From assembly GCF_000158915.1 (NCBI RefSeq), contig NZ_GG657754.1, positions 10,341,532-10,405,531 on the forward strand: DNA of 64,000 nucleotides. The letters run 5' to 3'. Each line of letters begins with the position of its first letter. The stretch's first letter is position 1. Under the pieces are notes generated by a model. That model was not told where the DNA came from. It did no database searches and was given only the letters and a program-made list of their open reading frames with translations. The translations under genes and the position numbers were made by a program. Origin of the DNA: Streptomyces himastatinicus ATCC 53653. GTDB taxonomy: Bacteria > Actinomycetota > Actinomycetes > Streptomycetales > Streptomycetaceae. Positions 7,856-15,707 of this stretch are shown piece after piece.

Positions 7856-8877
7856 ACACCTCAGCGCCGACTCAGGCGGCACACCCGCCGCCCGGGGCCT
7901 TGGGACGCAAGCTCACCACGTCCGCCATGATCGCCTCCATCGCCGAAGAGGGGCAGCGCACCACCCGGGCCCCCTTCGGGCACGCGCTGGCCCGGCTCGC
8001 GGGCGAACGTCCCGACGTGGTCGGGCTCTCGGCGGACCTGGCGAAGTACACCGACATGCACGTGTTCCGGGAGGCCCACCCCGACCGCTTCTTCCAGATG
8101 GGGATGGCGGAACAGGTGATGCTGGGCGCGGCCGCGGGGCTGGCCGAGGTGGGCCTGACCCCGTTCGCCTCCACCTACTCCGTCTTCGCCACCCGGCGCG
8201 CGTACGACTTCCTGTGCCTCGACATCGCCGAGCCGCAGCTGAACGTCAACGTCGTCGGCGCCCTGCCCGGCCTGACCACCGGCTACGGCCCCAGCCACCA
8301 GGCGACCGAGGACCTGGCCATCCTGCGGGGCATGCCCGGTTTGACGATCGTGGACCCCGCGGACTCGGTGGACATCGAACAGGCCGTGCCGGCCCTGGCC
8401 GCCCACCCGGGCCCCACCTACCTGCGGCTGCTGCGCGGAGCCGTGCCCACGGTCCTCGACGAGTACGACTACCGGTTCGAACTCGGCAAGGCGGCGGAAC
8501 TGCGCGGTGGGCGCGATGTCCTGTTCATCTCCACCGGTCTGATGACGGTACGTGCCCTGACCGCGGCCCGGGAACTCGCGGACGACCATGTGGACGCCGC
8601 CGTCCTCCACGTACCGACGATCAAGCCGTTCGACCGCGAGACGGTACTGCGGGAGGCCGCCAAGGGGCGCCTCGTGGTGACACTCGAGAACCACAGCGTC
8701 GTCGGGGGCCTCGCCGAGTCCGTGGCGTCCTGCCTGGCCTTCGCCCAGCAGACGGCACGCATCGTCCCGGTCGGACTGCCCGATGAGTTCCTCGCCGCGG
8801 GCGCTCTGCCCACGCTCCACGACCGCTACGGCCTGTCCGTCGCAGCGATCAAGGAGCGCGTCCGCCGCGAACTCTGA
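7852..8877 (+). CDS. Transketolase, C-terminal subunit
   Basis: A 341-residue partner of the preceding subunit. It comprises the pyrimidine-binding domain (FFQMGMAEQVMLGAAAG, with the catalytic Glu that activates ThDP) and the C-terminal transketolase domain beginning near residue 205. The FASTYSVFATRRAYDF and GPSHQATEDLAILR segments are typical of the split family. The start ATG overlaps the upstream stop, so the halves are made in equal amounts. It acts in the cytosol as the alpha2-beta2-like equivalent of full-length transketolase. Confidence 0.88.
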   Translation: MNTSAPTQAAHPPPGALGRKLTTSAMIASIAEEGQRTTRAPFGHALARLAGERPDVVGLSADLAKYTDMHVFREAHPDRFFQMGMAEQVMLGAAAGLAEVGLTPFASTYSVFATRRAYDFLCLDIAEPQLNVNVVGALPGLTTGYGPSHQATEDLAILRGMPGLTIVDPADSVDIEQAVPALAAHPGPTYLRLLRGAVPTVLDEYDYRFELGKAAELRGGRDVLFISTGLMTVRALTAARELADDHVDAAVLHVPTIKPFDRETVLREAAKGRLVVTLENHSVVGGLAESVASCLAFAQQTARIVPVGLPDEFLAAGALPTLHDRYGLSVAAIKERVRREL

Positions 8878-8938
8878 TCGGCGCGGACCAAGGCCCCGAG
8901 CACGACACCGTCTTCACCCTCTTCCTCAGGAGAACCGC

Positions 8939-9706
8939 ATGGCCACCGAGCACACCCCCCGCACCGCCGTCGTCACCGGGGCGGGATCGCGCCGCGGCAT
9001 AGGGCGCGCCACCGCGCACGCCCTGGCCGCCGCCGGCTACCACATCGCCATCCTCGACCTGGACAAGGAGGCGGCCGAGGACACCGCCCGGGAAGTCGCC
9101 GCCCGGCACGGCGTGGAAGCCCTGGGCCTCAGGGCGGACGTCACCGACGCCGACGCGGTCGACGCGGCCATCGGGGAGGTCGAGGCGGCACTCCCGCCGA
9201 TCGGCGCCCTCGTGAACAACGCGGGCATCACGTCCCCGATCCGCTTCGTCGATGTCACGCCCGCGGAGTGGGACCGGGTCTTCGAGGTCAACGTCCGCGG
9301 GAGCTTCCTGGTCACCCACCGCGTGGCTGCCGGGATGGCCGAGCGGAACTTCGGCCGCATCGTCTTCCTGTCGTCCGTCTCGGCCGAGCGCGGGGGCGGG
9401 GTGTTCGGGGGAGTGGCCTACTCGGCGGCCAAGGCCGCCCTCCTGGGCTTCGCCCGCTCGCTCGCCCGCGAGCTAGGCCCCTCCGGAGTCACGGTCAACT
9501 CCGTGGCCCCGGGCCTGATCGACACCGACATCACGCAGGGGAAGCTGAGCGAGGAGCGCAAGGCAGCCATGATCGCGGAAGTTCCGGCACGCCGCATCGG
9601 CGATGTCGAGGACGTGGCCGACGTCATCGCCTTCCTGGCCCGGCCCGAGTCGAGCTACCTGACCGGAGCGACGTACGACGTCAATGGCGGGTCGCACATT
9701 CACTGA
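8939..9706 (+). CDS. Short-chain dehydrogenase/reductase
   Basis: A 255-residue classical SDR. The cofactor motif TGAGSRRGIG is at about residues 13-22 and NNAG near 88-91. The catalytic Ser is in FLSSVSAE and Tyr-Lys in YSAAK. The C-terminal ending TGATYDVNGG is normal for the family. It follows the transketolase subunit by 61 bp, in the same direction and apparently in the same operon. It probably oxidises a polyol or reduces a ketose feeding the kinase or transketolase; polyol dehydrogenation is a common job for SDRs in such operons. The start at 8939 follows CAGGAGAACC. Confidence 0.85.
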   Translation: MATEHTPRTAVVTGAGSRRGIGRATAHALAAAGYHIAILDLDKEAAEDTAREVAARHGVEALGLRADVTDADAVDAAIGEVEAALPPIGALVNNAGITSPIRFVDVTPAEWDRVFEVNVRGSFLVTHRVAAGMAERNFGRIVFLSSVSAERGGGVFGGVAYSAAKAALLGFARSLARELGPSGVTVNSVAPGLIDTDITQGKLSEERKAAMIAEVPARRIGDVEDVADVIAFLARPESSYLTGATYDVNGGSHIH

Positions 9707-9870
9707 GCAGGGCGTCGGCGAAGTCGTGCACCGCCACGGGCACCTGCACCGTACGCGTCGGGTGCTGCTCTCGCCCTTCGCAGGGATCATGCGTCGCGGT
9801 AATCGCAGTGGCGCGCGATTGAGCTTGTCGGTGCCGGTCCCCGGTGCGGATCGGGTCCGGACGGGCGCGT

Positions 9871-10417
9871 CTATGGAGCGGTGTGCGGCTTGGCGGCGCG
9901 CGCCAGAAGGTTTCGGGCCCGCTCCAGTACCGGCTTGTCGACCATGTGGCCGTCCACCGTTGTGACGGCTTCTCCGGTGCCCAGGACGGCTCGGGCCCAG
10001 CGGAGTTCGCTCTCGGAGGGGGCGAAACCGTCGGTGACAGGGCCTATTTGCGCCGGGTGGATGCAGAGCTTGCCCGCGTAGCCCAGTCGGCGGGCATGGG
10101 CGGTGTCGGCGGCGAGAGCCTGTGGGTCCCGTACGGCGGTGGTGACGCCGTCCACTGGCGGGCGGATGCCCGCTTTTGCGGGCGGCTATGCCGGCCAGGG
10201 CGGTGGAGTCCTCGGCCTTCGGGACCATCACCGGGCAGCCGTGGTCGGCGGCCATCCGCAGGTCCGCCTCGAACCACGGGGTGCCGGGCGCGTTGACGCG
10301 TACGACGGTCCGGTTGCCGAGGCCGGGCCAGTCGGCGGCGGCCTTGTCGAAGCGGTCCGGGCGGTGGCCCGGCACGAAGAGCAGGGCGAGCTTGAGTTCT
10401 AGTGGTCGTCGCAACAC
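9871..10417 (-). pseudogene. CitE/HpcH-type CoA-ester lyase, broken
   Basis: The start of a CitE-family lyase is recognisable (LALLFVPGHRPDRFDKA). The usual residues between that segment and NRTVVRVNAPGTPWF are missing, which indicates an internal deletion of roughly 45 residues. After PKAEDSTALAG the frame is lost. The C-terminal third continues in another frame as GYAGKLCIHPAQIGPV...FAPSESELRWARAVL, ending at 9871. Intact members have about 270-290 residues and cleave citramalyl-, malyl- or related CoA esters. The 5' end overlaps the hydratase stop at 10399. With at least two lesions it cannot make a functional lyase. Confidence 0.8.
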
Positions 10418-11301
10418 CCCAGCTCAGGGGATGCGAAGGTCACCTCCGCGGTGGCGTGCTGTGCGTCGCGGTGGGTGGCGGTACGCAGTTGGGCGCCGGT
10501 GCCGGAGGGGGTGCCCTCGGCGAGGAGGTGTTCGCCCGCGAACACCGGTCGGCGGAGTCGGAACGAGAGTGAGCGCACTCGGCGCTCGGGGGCGTTGCGG
10601 CGCACCACGTCGAGCATGAGCAGGGCGAGCAGCGGGCCGTGGACGACGAGGTCGGGGTAGCCCTCGGTGTCGTGGCAGTAGGGGGCGTCGTAGTGGATGC
10701 GGTGGGCGTTCGCGGTGAGGGCGCTGAGGCGGAACAGGAGGGTCGGGTCGGGCCGGAGGCCCAGATACCACGGGCCCTCGGGACCGGGGGCGGGGCGGTC
10801 GTCGATGGTGGCCGGATGCTGTCCGCCGGCGCTGCGGCCGGAGCGGTAGACGATGTCCTGCTCCTCGACCATGCACACCTGGCCCGCCTGGCGGAACTCC
10901 TGGCGCTCGGTCACGAACAGCAGCTCTCCGCTGCGGCCGTGCTTCGGTGTCACGGCGCCCAGACTGCTGACCCGCTCGGCCGGTTCGCCCAGGCGCAGCG
11001 GCTCGGTGATCTCGCAGCGTCCGCCCGCGAACATGCGCTGCCGGTCGGGAATGGGCGGGAGGAAGCGAGCGTCACGCAGGTGGCCGTCCGGGCCCAACTC
11101 GTGTTGGGCGGGCCAGCGCAGGAAGTGGAACCACTGCCACAGTGGAGGGAGCGGGTCACCGGTGCGCGCGGCGGGTTCGGGCAGGTCCAGGAGGGCGGAG
11201 ATGGCGGCGGCGGGGCCCGGGTCCATGGGGTCGTGAGCGGTGACCGCCTCGGGGTGCCACGTTTCGACGTAGGAGCTGAGGGGCGTGGTGGCGGGCTGCA
11301 T
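10399..11301 (-). CDS. MaoC-like acyl-CoA hydratase with FAS1-type N-terminal dehydratase domain
   Basis: A 300-residue double-hotdog protein. The N-terminal FAS1-dehydratase-like half includes PLWQWFHFLRWPAQHELGPD and PPIPDRQRMFAGGR. The C-terminal half carries ALTANAHRIHYDAPYC, with the hydratase catalytic residues, and DLVVHGPLLALLMLD. Relatives include mesaconyl-C4-CoA and itaconyl-CoA hydratases. The chosen ATG at 11301 is the first after the decayed transporter fragment, which is open in the same frame and would otherwise produce a false fusion of 405 residues. It sits between a broken CitE lyase gene and the transporter remnant, so its pathway partners appear to be gone. The gene itself shows no lesion. 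Confidence 0.8.
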   Translation of the reverse strand: MQPATTPLSSYVETWHPEAVTAHDPMDPGPAAAISALLDLPEPAARTGDPLPPLWQWFHFLRWPAQHELGPDGHLRDARFLPPIPDRQRMFAGGRCEITEPLRLGEPAERVSSLGAVTPKHGRSGELLFVTERQEFRQAGQVCMVEEQDIVYRSGRSAGGQHPATIDDRPAPGPEGPWYLGLRPDPTLLFRLSALTANAHRIHYDAPYCHDTEGYPDLVVHGPLLALLMLDVVRRNAPERRVRSLSFRLRRPVFAGEHLLAEGTPSGTGAQLRTATHRDAQHATAEVTFASPELGCCDDH

Positions 11302-11343
11302 GGTGGTGTGACCTCGTGGTTCAGGTGAGTGGGGCGGGGATTC

Positions 11344-11661
11344 CTGGCCGGTGTCCTTCAGCGCCAGTGCGATCGGCTCGGTGAGGCCGCCGAAAGTGGC
11401 GGTGACCAGAGCGTGGGGGAGGCCCACGCCCAGGGCCCGGACCTTGGTGGGGAAAATCTCGGCCTTGATGACGGCGGCAAGGGCGGAATAGCCGGTGACG
11501 AACGTCAGGGCGGCGGTCATGAGGAGGAACGCGAGCCAGGGGTTGCCGGTGCGGCCGAGGAGTGTCATCAGGGGCACGGTCAGCAGCATGCAGCCGCCGG
11601 AGAAGGCGAACATCACCGGACGGCGGCCGATGCGGTCGGACAGAGCGCCGACGGCCGCAGT
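11344..11661 (-). pseudogene. MHS-type MFS transporter fragment, truncated at both ends
   Basis: In one frame the minus strand reads AAVGALSDRIGRRPVMFAF, then helices and the loop AEIFPTKVRALGVGLPHAL, ending in TEPIALALKDTGQ. This is the stretch from the central loop to about helix 11 of an MHS-family transporter. The first half and the last helix are absent. It is joined upstream to an aldehyde-dehydrogenase-like start and downstream, in the same frame, to the MaoC gene. Confidence 0.8.
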
Positions 11662-11683
11662 TCTCCGTGGGGGGCGGGTGGCT

Positions 11684-11716
11684 CTCTCCGTCGATGAACA
11701 TGTCGTAGCGCTGCAT
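11684..11716 (-). pseudogene. Aldehyde dehydrogenase, first ~11 codons only
   Basis: The peptide MQRYDMFIDGE looks like the very start of an NAD(P)-dependent aldehyde dehydrogenase (pattern YxMYIDGxW). It is followed at once by unrelated codons and then transporter sequence. Nothing else of the enzyme is present between this and the MFS fragment. The match is short, so it is offered with moderate confidence. Confidence 0.45.
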
Positions 11717-11726
11717 AGGGGTTACT

Positions 11727-11978
11727 CGATTCGGCGAGGACCGGACGGTCGGGCTTGGCGAGGGCGACTCCCAGGGCGAGCGGCGCGGCGGCCCCCATCG
11801 CACCCCACAGGTAGAAGGTGCCCGGACGGTCACCGGCCGCGCAGACGTCGTAGCTCGGCGAGCCGAGGCCGGTGACGACGAGGGCGTCCTCGGGGAGGCG
11901 GGCGACCAGGTCGGCGACGAACCGTCGCCGGTCGAGCCGGGCGTCCGGCGCGGTGGGCGAGGCGGTGGCGGTGGCCAT
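11727..11978 (-). pseudogene. ThDP-dependent decarboxylase beta subunit, C-terminally truncated
   Basis: It begins at an ATG overlapping the alpha-subunit stop (TGATG). It reads RRFVADLVARLPEDALVVTGLGSPSYDVCAAGD and FYLWGAMGAAAPLALGVALAKPDRPVL. This is the start of the beta subunit of the sulfopyruvate/phosphonopyruvate decarboxylase family. The frame then passes into unrelated sequence after about 83 residues, before the GDG...N thiamine-diphosphate motif. Without that motif the product cannot bind cofactor. The junction at about 11,727-11,735 is where the aldehyde dehydrogenase sliver begins. Confidence 0.75.
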
Positions 11979-12472
11979 CAGTCGCGCCCCCACTTCTTGC
12001 GGCCGATCAGCTTCTGCCCGAGGAGTACGGCGACGCGTTCACCGGCGCCGAAGGCCGACTCCAGGGCGGCGTCGACGGTCTCCCCGACGTCTTCGGGGGC
12101 ATCGGCGCGCAGGACGGTGATGCCCATGAGCTCCAGTGCCTGCTGGGTGGTGCGGCCCATGGGGCTCTGCCACGGGTTGAACTCGGCGTGCTCCCCGCGC
12201 ATCGTCACCAGCGCGAGAGAGGGGAACTGGCCCATCTGTAGCAGCGAGAACATGTTGACGCAGTTGCCGACGCCGCTGCTCTGCATCAGCAGTACGGCGC
12301 GCTGCCCGCCCAGCCACGCTCCGCTGACGACGGCGACGCCCTCCTCCTCGGTGGTGAGCACGACGTCGTGAATGGCGGGATCCCGCTGTGCCTCACGGAT
12401 GGCGTGGGGGTGGCCCGCGTCCGGGACGTAGGCGATCTGCTGGATGTCGTGTTTCTTCAATGCGGTGAACAC
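11978..12472 (-). CDS. ThDP-dependent decarboxylase alpha subunit (sulfopyruvate/phosphonopyruvate decarboxylase-like)
   Basis: A 164-residue homologue of the PYR (alpha) half of split 2-oxo-acid decarboxylases. HDIQQIAYVPDAGHPHAIRE and VVLTTEEEGVAVVSGAWLGG contain the Glu that activates thiamine diphosphate, and LMQSSGVGNCVNMFSLLQMG is conserved. The GTG at 12472 is the only plausible start. Upstream, in frame and after the LysR stop, the peptide SWQEDV looks like conserved coding sequence but has no start codon, so the 5' end may itself be lost. Its beta partner is truncated, so the enzyme is probably inactive. It overlaps the beta gene by one base. Confidence 0.65.
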   Translation of the reverse strand: MFTALKKHDIQQIAYVPDAGHPHAIREAQRDPAIHDVVLTTEEEGVAVVSGAWLGGQRAVLLMQSSGVGNCVNMFSLLQMGQFPSLALVTMRGEHAEFNPWQSPMGRTTQQALELMGITVLRADAPEDVGETVDAALESAFGAGERVAVLLGQKLIGRKKWGRD

Positions 12473-12538
12473 GTCCTCCTGCCAGGAGGGGGGTGCGGTT
12501 TCCGCATGGTTGAAGGCGGCGGCGCAGCGGTGCCGGCG

Positions 12539-13492
12539 TCACATGTCTGGGTCCGGTGCGTGCGACGAGTGCGACTGGGCGGACGGCCACCGCCCCTGCG
12601 ACACGGCCGTATCGATGTGGCGGACCAGCTCGTGTGCGACGACCTCGACGGCCGGTGGCACGCGTCCGTAGCGCGGGGTCCCCAGGACGATCGACCGCCA
12701 GATGTCGGGCTCGGACAGGGGAGCGGCGCTGAGGGTGCCGTTCGTGATGTCCTCGGCGATGCCGAGGCCGGGCAGGATGGTCCAGCCGTGTCCGGCCAGG
12801 ACGAGCTGTTTCTGCACGTCCATGGAGTTGGTCTGCACCGTCACGTCCATCGTCTCTCCGGACCGGGTCGCCGCGGCGTCGATCAGGGTGCGCAGAGCGT
12901 GGCCGGAGGCAGGCATCACCAGGGGGTGTGCCGCCACCTCCGCGAAGGCGACCGGACGGGCGGCGCGCAGCCCGGCGGCCACCGGGGCCACCGCCCACAG
13001 GCGCTCCCGCACCAGTGGCCGGGCGTTGAGGGACGGCGTGCTGTCCAGGTTGTACAGCAAGGACAGGTCCAGGTCGCCGTCGTCGAGCCACTGCTGGAGA
13101 TGACCGGAGTAGCCGGTCATCAGACGCAGCTCCACCCCCGGATGGGCCTCGCCGACAGCCGAGACCAGCGGTTCGGCGAGCAGGTCGAGCGTGCTCTCCA
13201 GCAGGCCGAGGGTGACGATGCCGGTCACCTCACCGGGGCTGGGCTGCACCTCGGCGCGGGCCCGCTCCAGTTCGTTCAGGGCGCGGCGCGCCCGTTCGAT
13301 CATGATCTCGCCGGCCTCGGTGGGCCGCATGCCCTGTCGCGTGCGCTGGAAGAGGGGGACACCGAGCTCCTCCTCCAGGGTGCGGATCTGCCGGGTGACG
13401 GCGGGCTGCACCAAGTGCAACAGCTCCGCAGCACGGGTCACGCTGCCCACCTCGGCGACCGTGATGAGCGCCTTCAGCTGCTTGACGTCCAT
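12539..13492 (-). CDS. LysR-family transcriptional regulator
   Basis: A 317-residue regulator. The N-terminal winged HTH (residues 1-60) contains SVTRAAELLHLVQPAVTRQI. The periplasmic-binding-like effector domain spans about 90-300 (GIVTLGLLESTLDLLAEPLV, RLMTGYSGHLQQWLDDGDLD). The ATG at 13492 is followed by the usual MDVKQLKAL opening; an ATG 15 codons upstream has no better ribosome site. It is divergent from the decayed CoA-transferase gene, and an inverted repeat lies at 13564-13579 between them. LysR proteins govern itaconate-type operons in enterobacteria, which fits the neighbouring lyase, hydratase and CoA-transferase. The effector is not evident. Confidence 0.88.
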   Translation of the reverse strand: MDVKQLKALITVAEVGSVTRAAELLHLVQPAVTRQIRTLEEELGVPLFQRTRQGMRPTEAGEIMIERARRALNELERARAEVQPSPGEVTGIVTLGLLESTLDLLAEPLVSAVGEAHPGVELRLMTGYSGHLQQWLDDGDLDLSLLYNLDSTPSLNARPLVRERLWAVAPVAAGLRAARPVAFAEVAAHPLVMPASGHALRTLIDAAATRSGETMDVTVQTNSMDVQKQLVLAGHGWTILPGLGIAEDITNGTLSAAPLSEPDIWRSIVLGTPRYGRVPPAVEVVAHELVRHIDTAVSQGRWPSAQSHSSHAPDPDM

Positions 13493-13563
13493 CGGGGCCT
13501 TTCCTTTCCTCGCCATCCGCAGCCCGCATGGTGACATTACGGATTGCTATTTCACTCAGCGAC

Positions 13564-13579
13564 TCATGAGTGCTCATGA
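13564..13579. promoter_or_regulatory. Inverted repeat TCATGAG-TG-CTCATGA, probable LysR site
   Basis: Perfect 7-bp arms with a 2-bp spacer in the 130-bp divergent gap between the LysR gene (start 13492) and the CoA-transferase pseudogene (start 13623). The surrounding sequence from about 13,540 to 13,580 is A+T-richer than its neighbours. LysR proteins usually bind such divergent regions. Confidence 0.5.
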
Positions 13580-13622
13580 TGTTACTCCGGCTCGGGTCAC
13601 CCACATCTCCGGAGGGCAACAC

Positions 13623-14483
13623 ATGGCCGAACACACAGTGCCCGCCGATGGCCTGCCACTGTCGGGCATCACCACGTGAGCATCGAGCAGGCGGTGGCCG
13701 CTCCCTTCGCCACCCGTCAGCTCGCCGACCTCGGAGCACGGATCTCCCGCCTCCAGAACCTGGCCCCCGGTGCTGCCGCCCGCATGGGCCTGGGCGCCGA
13801 AGACCTGGCGGCGCGGTTCCCGTCGCTGGTCCCGTGCTCGATCTCCGGCTATGGGACAAGCGGGCCATGGGCGGACCGCAAGACGTACGACCTGCTCGTG
13901 CAGTGCCCGATCGGCCTGGTCTCCCTGACCGGCAGTGCTCAGGAAGCGGCGCGGGTGGGTGTGTCCATCGCAGACATCGCAGCCGGTATGTACGCCTACA
14001 GCGGCATCCTCACCGCGCTGTTCACAAGGGCCACCCGCGGTTCGGTCCGGGCGGTCGAGGTCTCGCTGTTCGAGGGGCTGGCCGAGTGGATGAGTCAGTC
14101 CGCCTACTACACGGCCTACAGCGGTACGCAGCCGCCCAGGGCCGGCACTCAGCACGCCACCATCGCCCCCTACGGCACCTACACCGCGGCCGATGGCAAG
14201 GACGTACTGCTCTCCGTCCAGAACGAACGCGAATGGGCCGCCCTGTGCGAGCACTTCCTCAACACCCCCGGCCTGACCGGCGACACCCCGCGACCGCTGG
14301 CGCCAGGTGCGGATACCCGGCGGAGAGACGGTGGCCGCCCTGCTGCCGCCAGTGGACCTGGCAGGCACCACTCCGCGCAACGACGCCGTCCCCGCCCTCG
14401 GCGAGCACACCGAGCAGATTCTTGCCCAACTGGGCCACGACACCACCCGTATCGCAGCTCTTCGGGCCGAGGGCGCCCTCTGA
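13623..14483 (+). pseudogene. CaiB/BaiF (class III) CoA-transferase, broken in at least three places
   Basis: The N-terminus begins at 13623 (GLPLSGIT), then shifts frame near 13,674 into SIEQAVAAPFATRQLADLGAR. About 55 residues are then missing before QNLAPGAAARMGLG; normally the catalytic-Asp region and nucleotide-binding residues follow LGAR. The middle is intact (ISGYGTSGPWADRKTYDLL, VSLFEGLAEWMSQ). After FLNTPGLTGD another deletion and frame change occur, and the tail WRQVRIPGGETVAALLPP ends at 14483. Intact enzymes have about 390-400 residues and move CoA between carboxylic acids such as succinate and itaconate or mesaconate. Confidence 0.85.
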
Positions 14484-14528
14484 CCCCTCGGCGTCCCCAC
14501 CAGAGACCGAAACAAGGAGATCTCCTTC

Positions 14529-15695
14529 ATGAGCACTCTCGACACCGTGTCCGAGGACGAGCAGTTCATCGTCCGGACGGTGCACGACTTCGTCGACAAG
14601 GACATCAAGCCCGTCGCGCAAGGACTCGACCACGCCAACACCTATCCCGAGGCCCTCATCGAGCAGATGAAGGAACTCGGCATCTTCGGCCTCGCCATCC
14701 CGGAGGAGTACGGCGGTACGCCGGTGTCGACCCCCTGCTATGTCCTCGTCACCGAGGAACTCGCCCGGGGCTGGATGAGCCTGGCCGGAGCCATGGGCGG
14801 CCACACCGTCGTCGCCAAGCTGCTGCTGCACTTCGGCACCGAGGAGCAGAGGCGCCGCTACCTGCCGAGGATGGCCACCGGCGAGATCCGCGCCACCATG
14901 GCCCTGACCGAGCCGGGCGGAGGCTCGGACCTGCAAGCGATGCGCACGGTCGCCCGGCGGGACGGCGATGATTTCGTGGTCAACGGCACGAAGACATGGA
15001 TCACCAACTCCCGCCGCTCGCAGCTGATCGCGCTGCTGTGCAAGACCGACCCGGACGCCAGCCCTGCGCACAAGGGCATCTCGATCCTGCTGGTCGAGCA
15101 CGGTCCGGGACTGACGGTCTCCCGCGACCTGCCCAAGCTCGGCTACAAGGGTGTGGAGAGCTGCGAGTTGTCCTTCGAGGACTACCGCGCCCCGGCGGAC
15201 GCGGTGCTCGGCGGAGCCGAGGGCAAGGGCTTCGCCCAGATGATGAAGGGCCTGGAGACCGGCCGGCTCCAGGTCGCCGCCCGGGCGCTGGGAGTCGGGC
15301 GGGCGGCGCTGGAGGACGCGCTGGCGTACGCGCAGGAGCGGGAGTCGTTCGGCAAGCCGATCTGGCAGCACCAGTCGATCGGCAACTACCTGGCGGACAT
15401 GGCCACGTCGCTCACCGCGGCGCGCCAGCTGACCCTGTACGCGGCGCGCGAGGCGGATGCGGGCCGCCGGGTGGACATGGAGGCGGGCATGGCGAAACTC
15501 TTCGCATCCGAGACGGCCATGCAGATCGCGCTCAACGCCGTCCGTATCCATGGTGGTTACGGCTACTCGACCGAGTTCGACGTCGAACGCTACTTCCGGG
15601 ACGCACCGCTGATGATCGTCGGTGAGGGCACCAACGAGATCCAGCGCAACGTGATCGCGAGCCAGCTCGTGAAGCGCGGAGGTCTCGACGCATGA
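14529..15695 (+). CDS. Acyl-CoA dehydrogenase
   Basis: A 388-residue FAD-dependent acyl-CoA dehydrogenase. It has the N-terminal helical domain, the FAD-binding middle (MALTEPGGGSDLQAM, WITNSRRSQLIAL) and the C-terminal helical domain. The catalytic Glu is in the canonical place (MIVGEGTNEIQRN), and ARKIH-type packing is seen as AVRIHGGYGY. The length is normal. It starts at 14529 after AAGGAG and follows the CoA-transferase pseudogene by 45 bp. It probably oxidises a short or branched acyl-CoA formed by that lost transferase. It ends 12 bp from the convergent LLM gene. Confidence 0.9.
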   Translation: MSTLDTVSEDEQFIVRTVHDFVDKDIKPVAQGLDHANTYPEALIEQMKELGIFGLAIPEEYGGTPVSTPCYVLVTEELARGWMSLAGAMGGHTVVAKLLLHFGTEEQRRRYLPRMATGEIRATMALTEPGGGSDLQAMRTVARRDGDDFVVNGTKTWITNSRRSQLIALLCKTDPDASPAHKGISILLVEHGPGLTVSRDLPKLGYKGVESCELSFEDYRAPADAVLGGAEGKGFAQMMKGLETGRLQVAARALGVGRAALEDALAYAQERESFGKPIWQHQSIGNYLADMATSLTAARQLTLYAAREADAGRRVDMEAGMAKLFASETAMQIALNAVRIHGGYGYSTEFDVERYFRDAPLMIVGEGTNEIQRNVIASQLVKRGGLDA

Positions 15696-15707
15696 ACGCT
15701 AGGCTGT

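Noticed and set aside
10399..11616. A 405-residue fusion of an MFS transporter segment with a MaoC hydratase
   Set aside because: The frame is open by chance across the junction. The transporter part lacks its first half and last helix, and an ATG at 11301 gives a normal hydratase, so it is treated as two separate entities.
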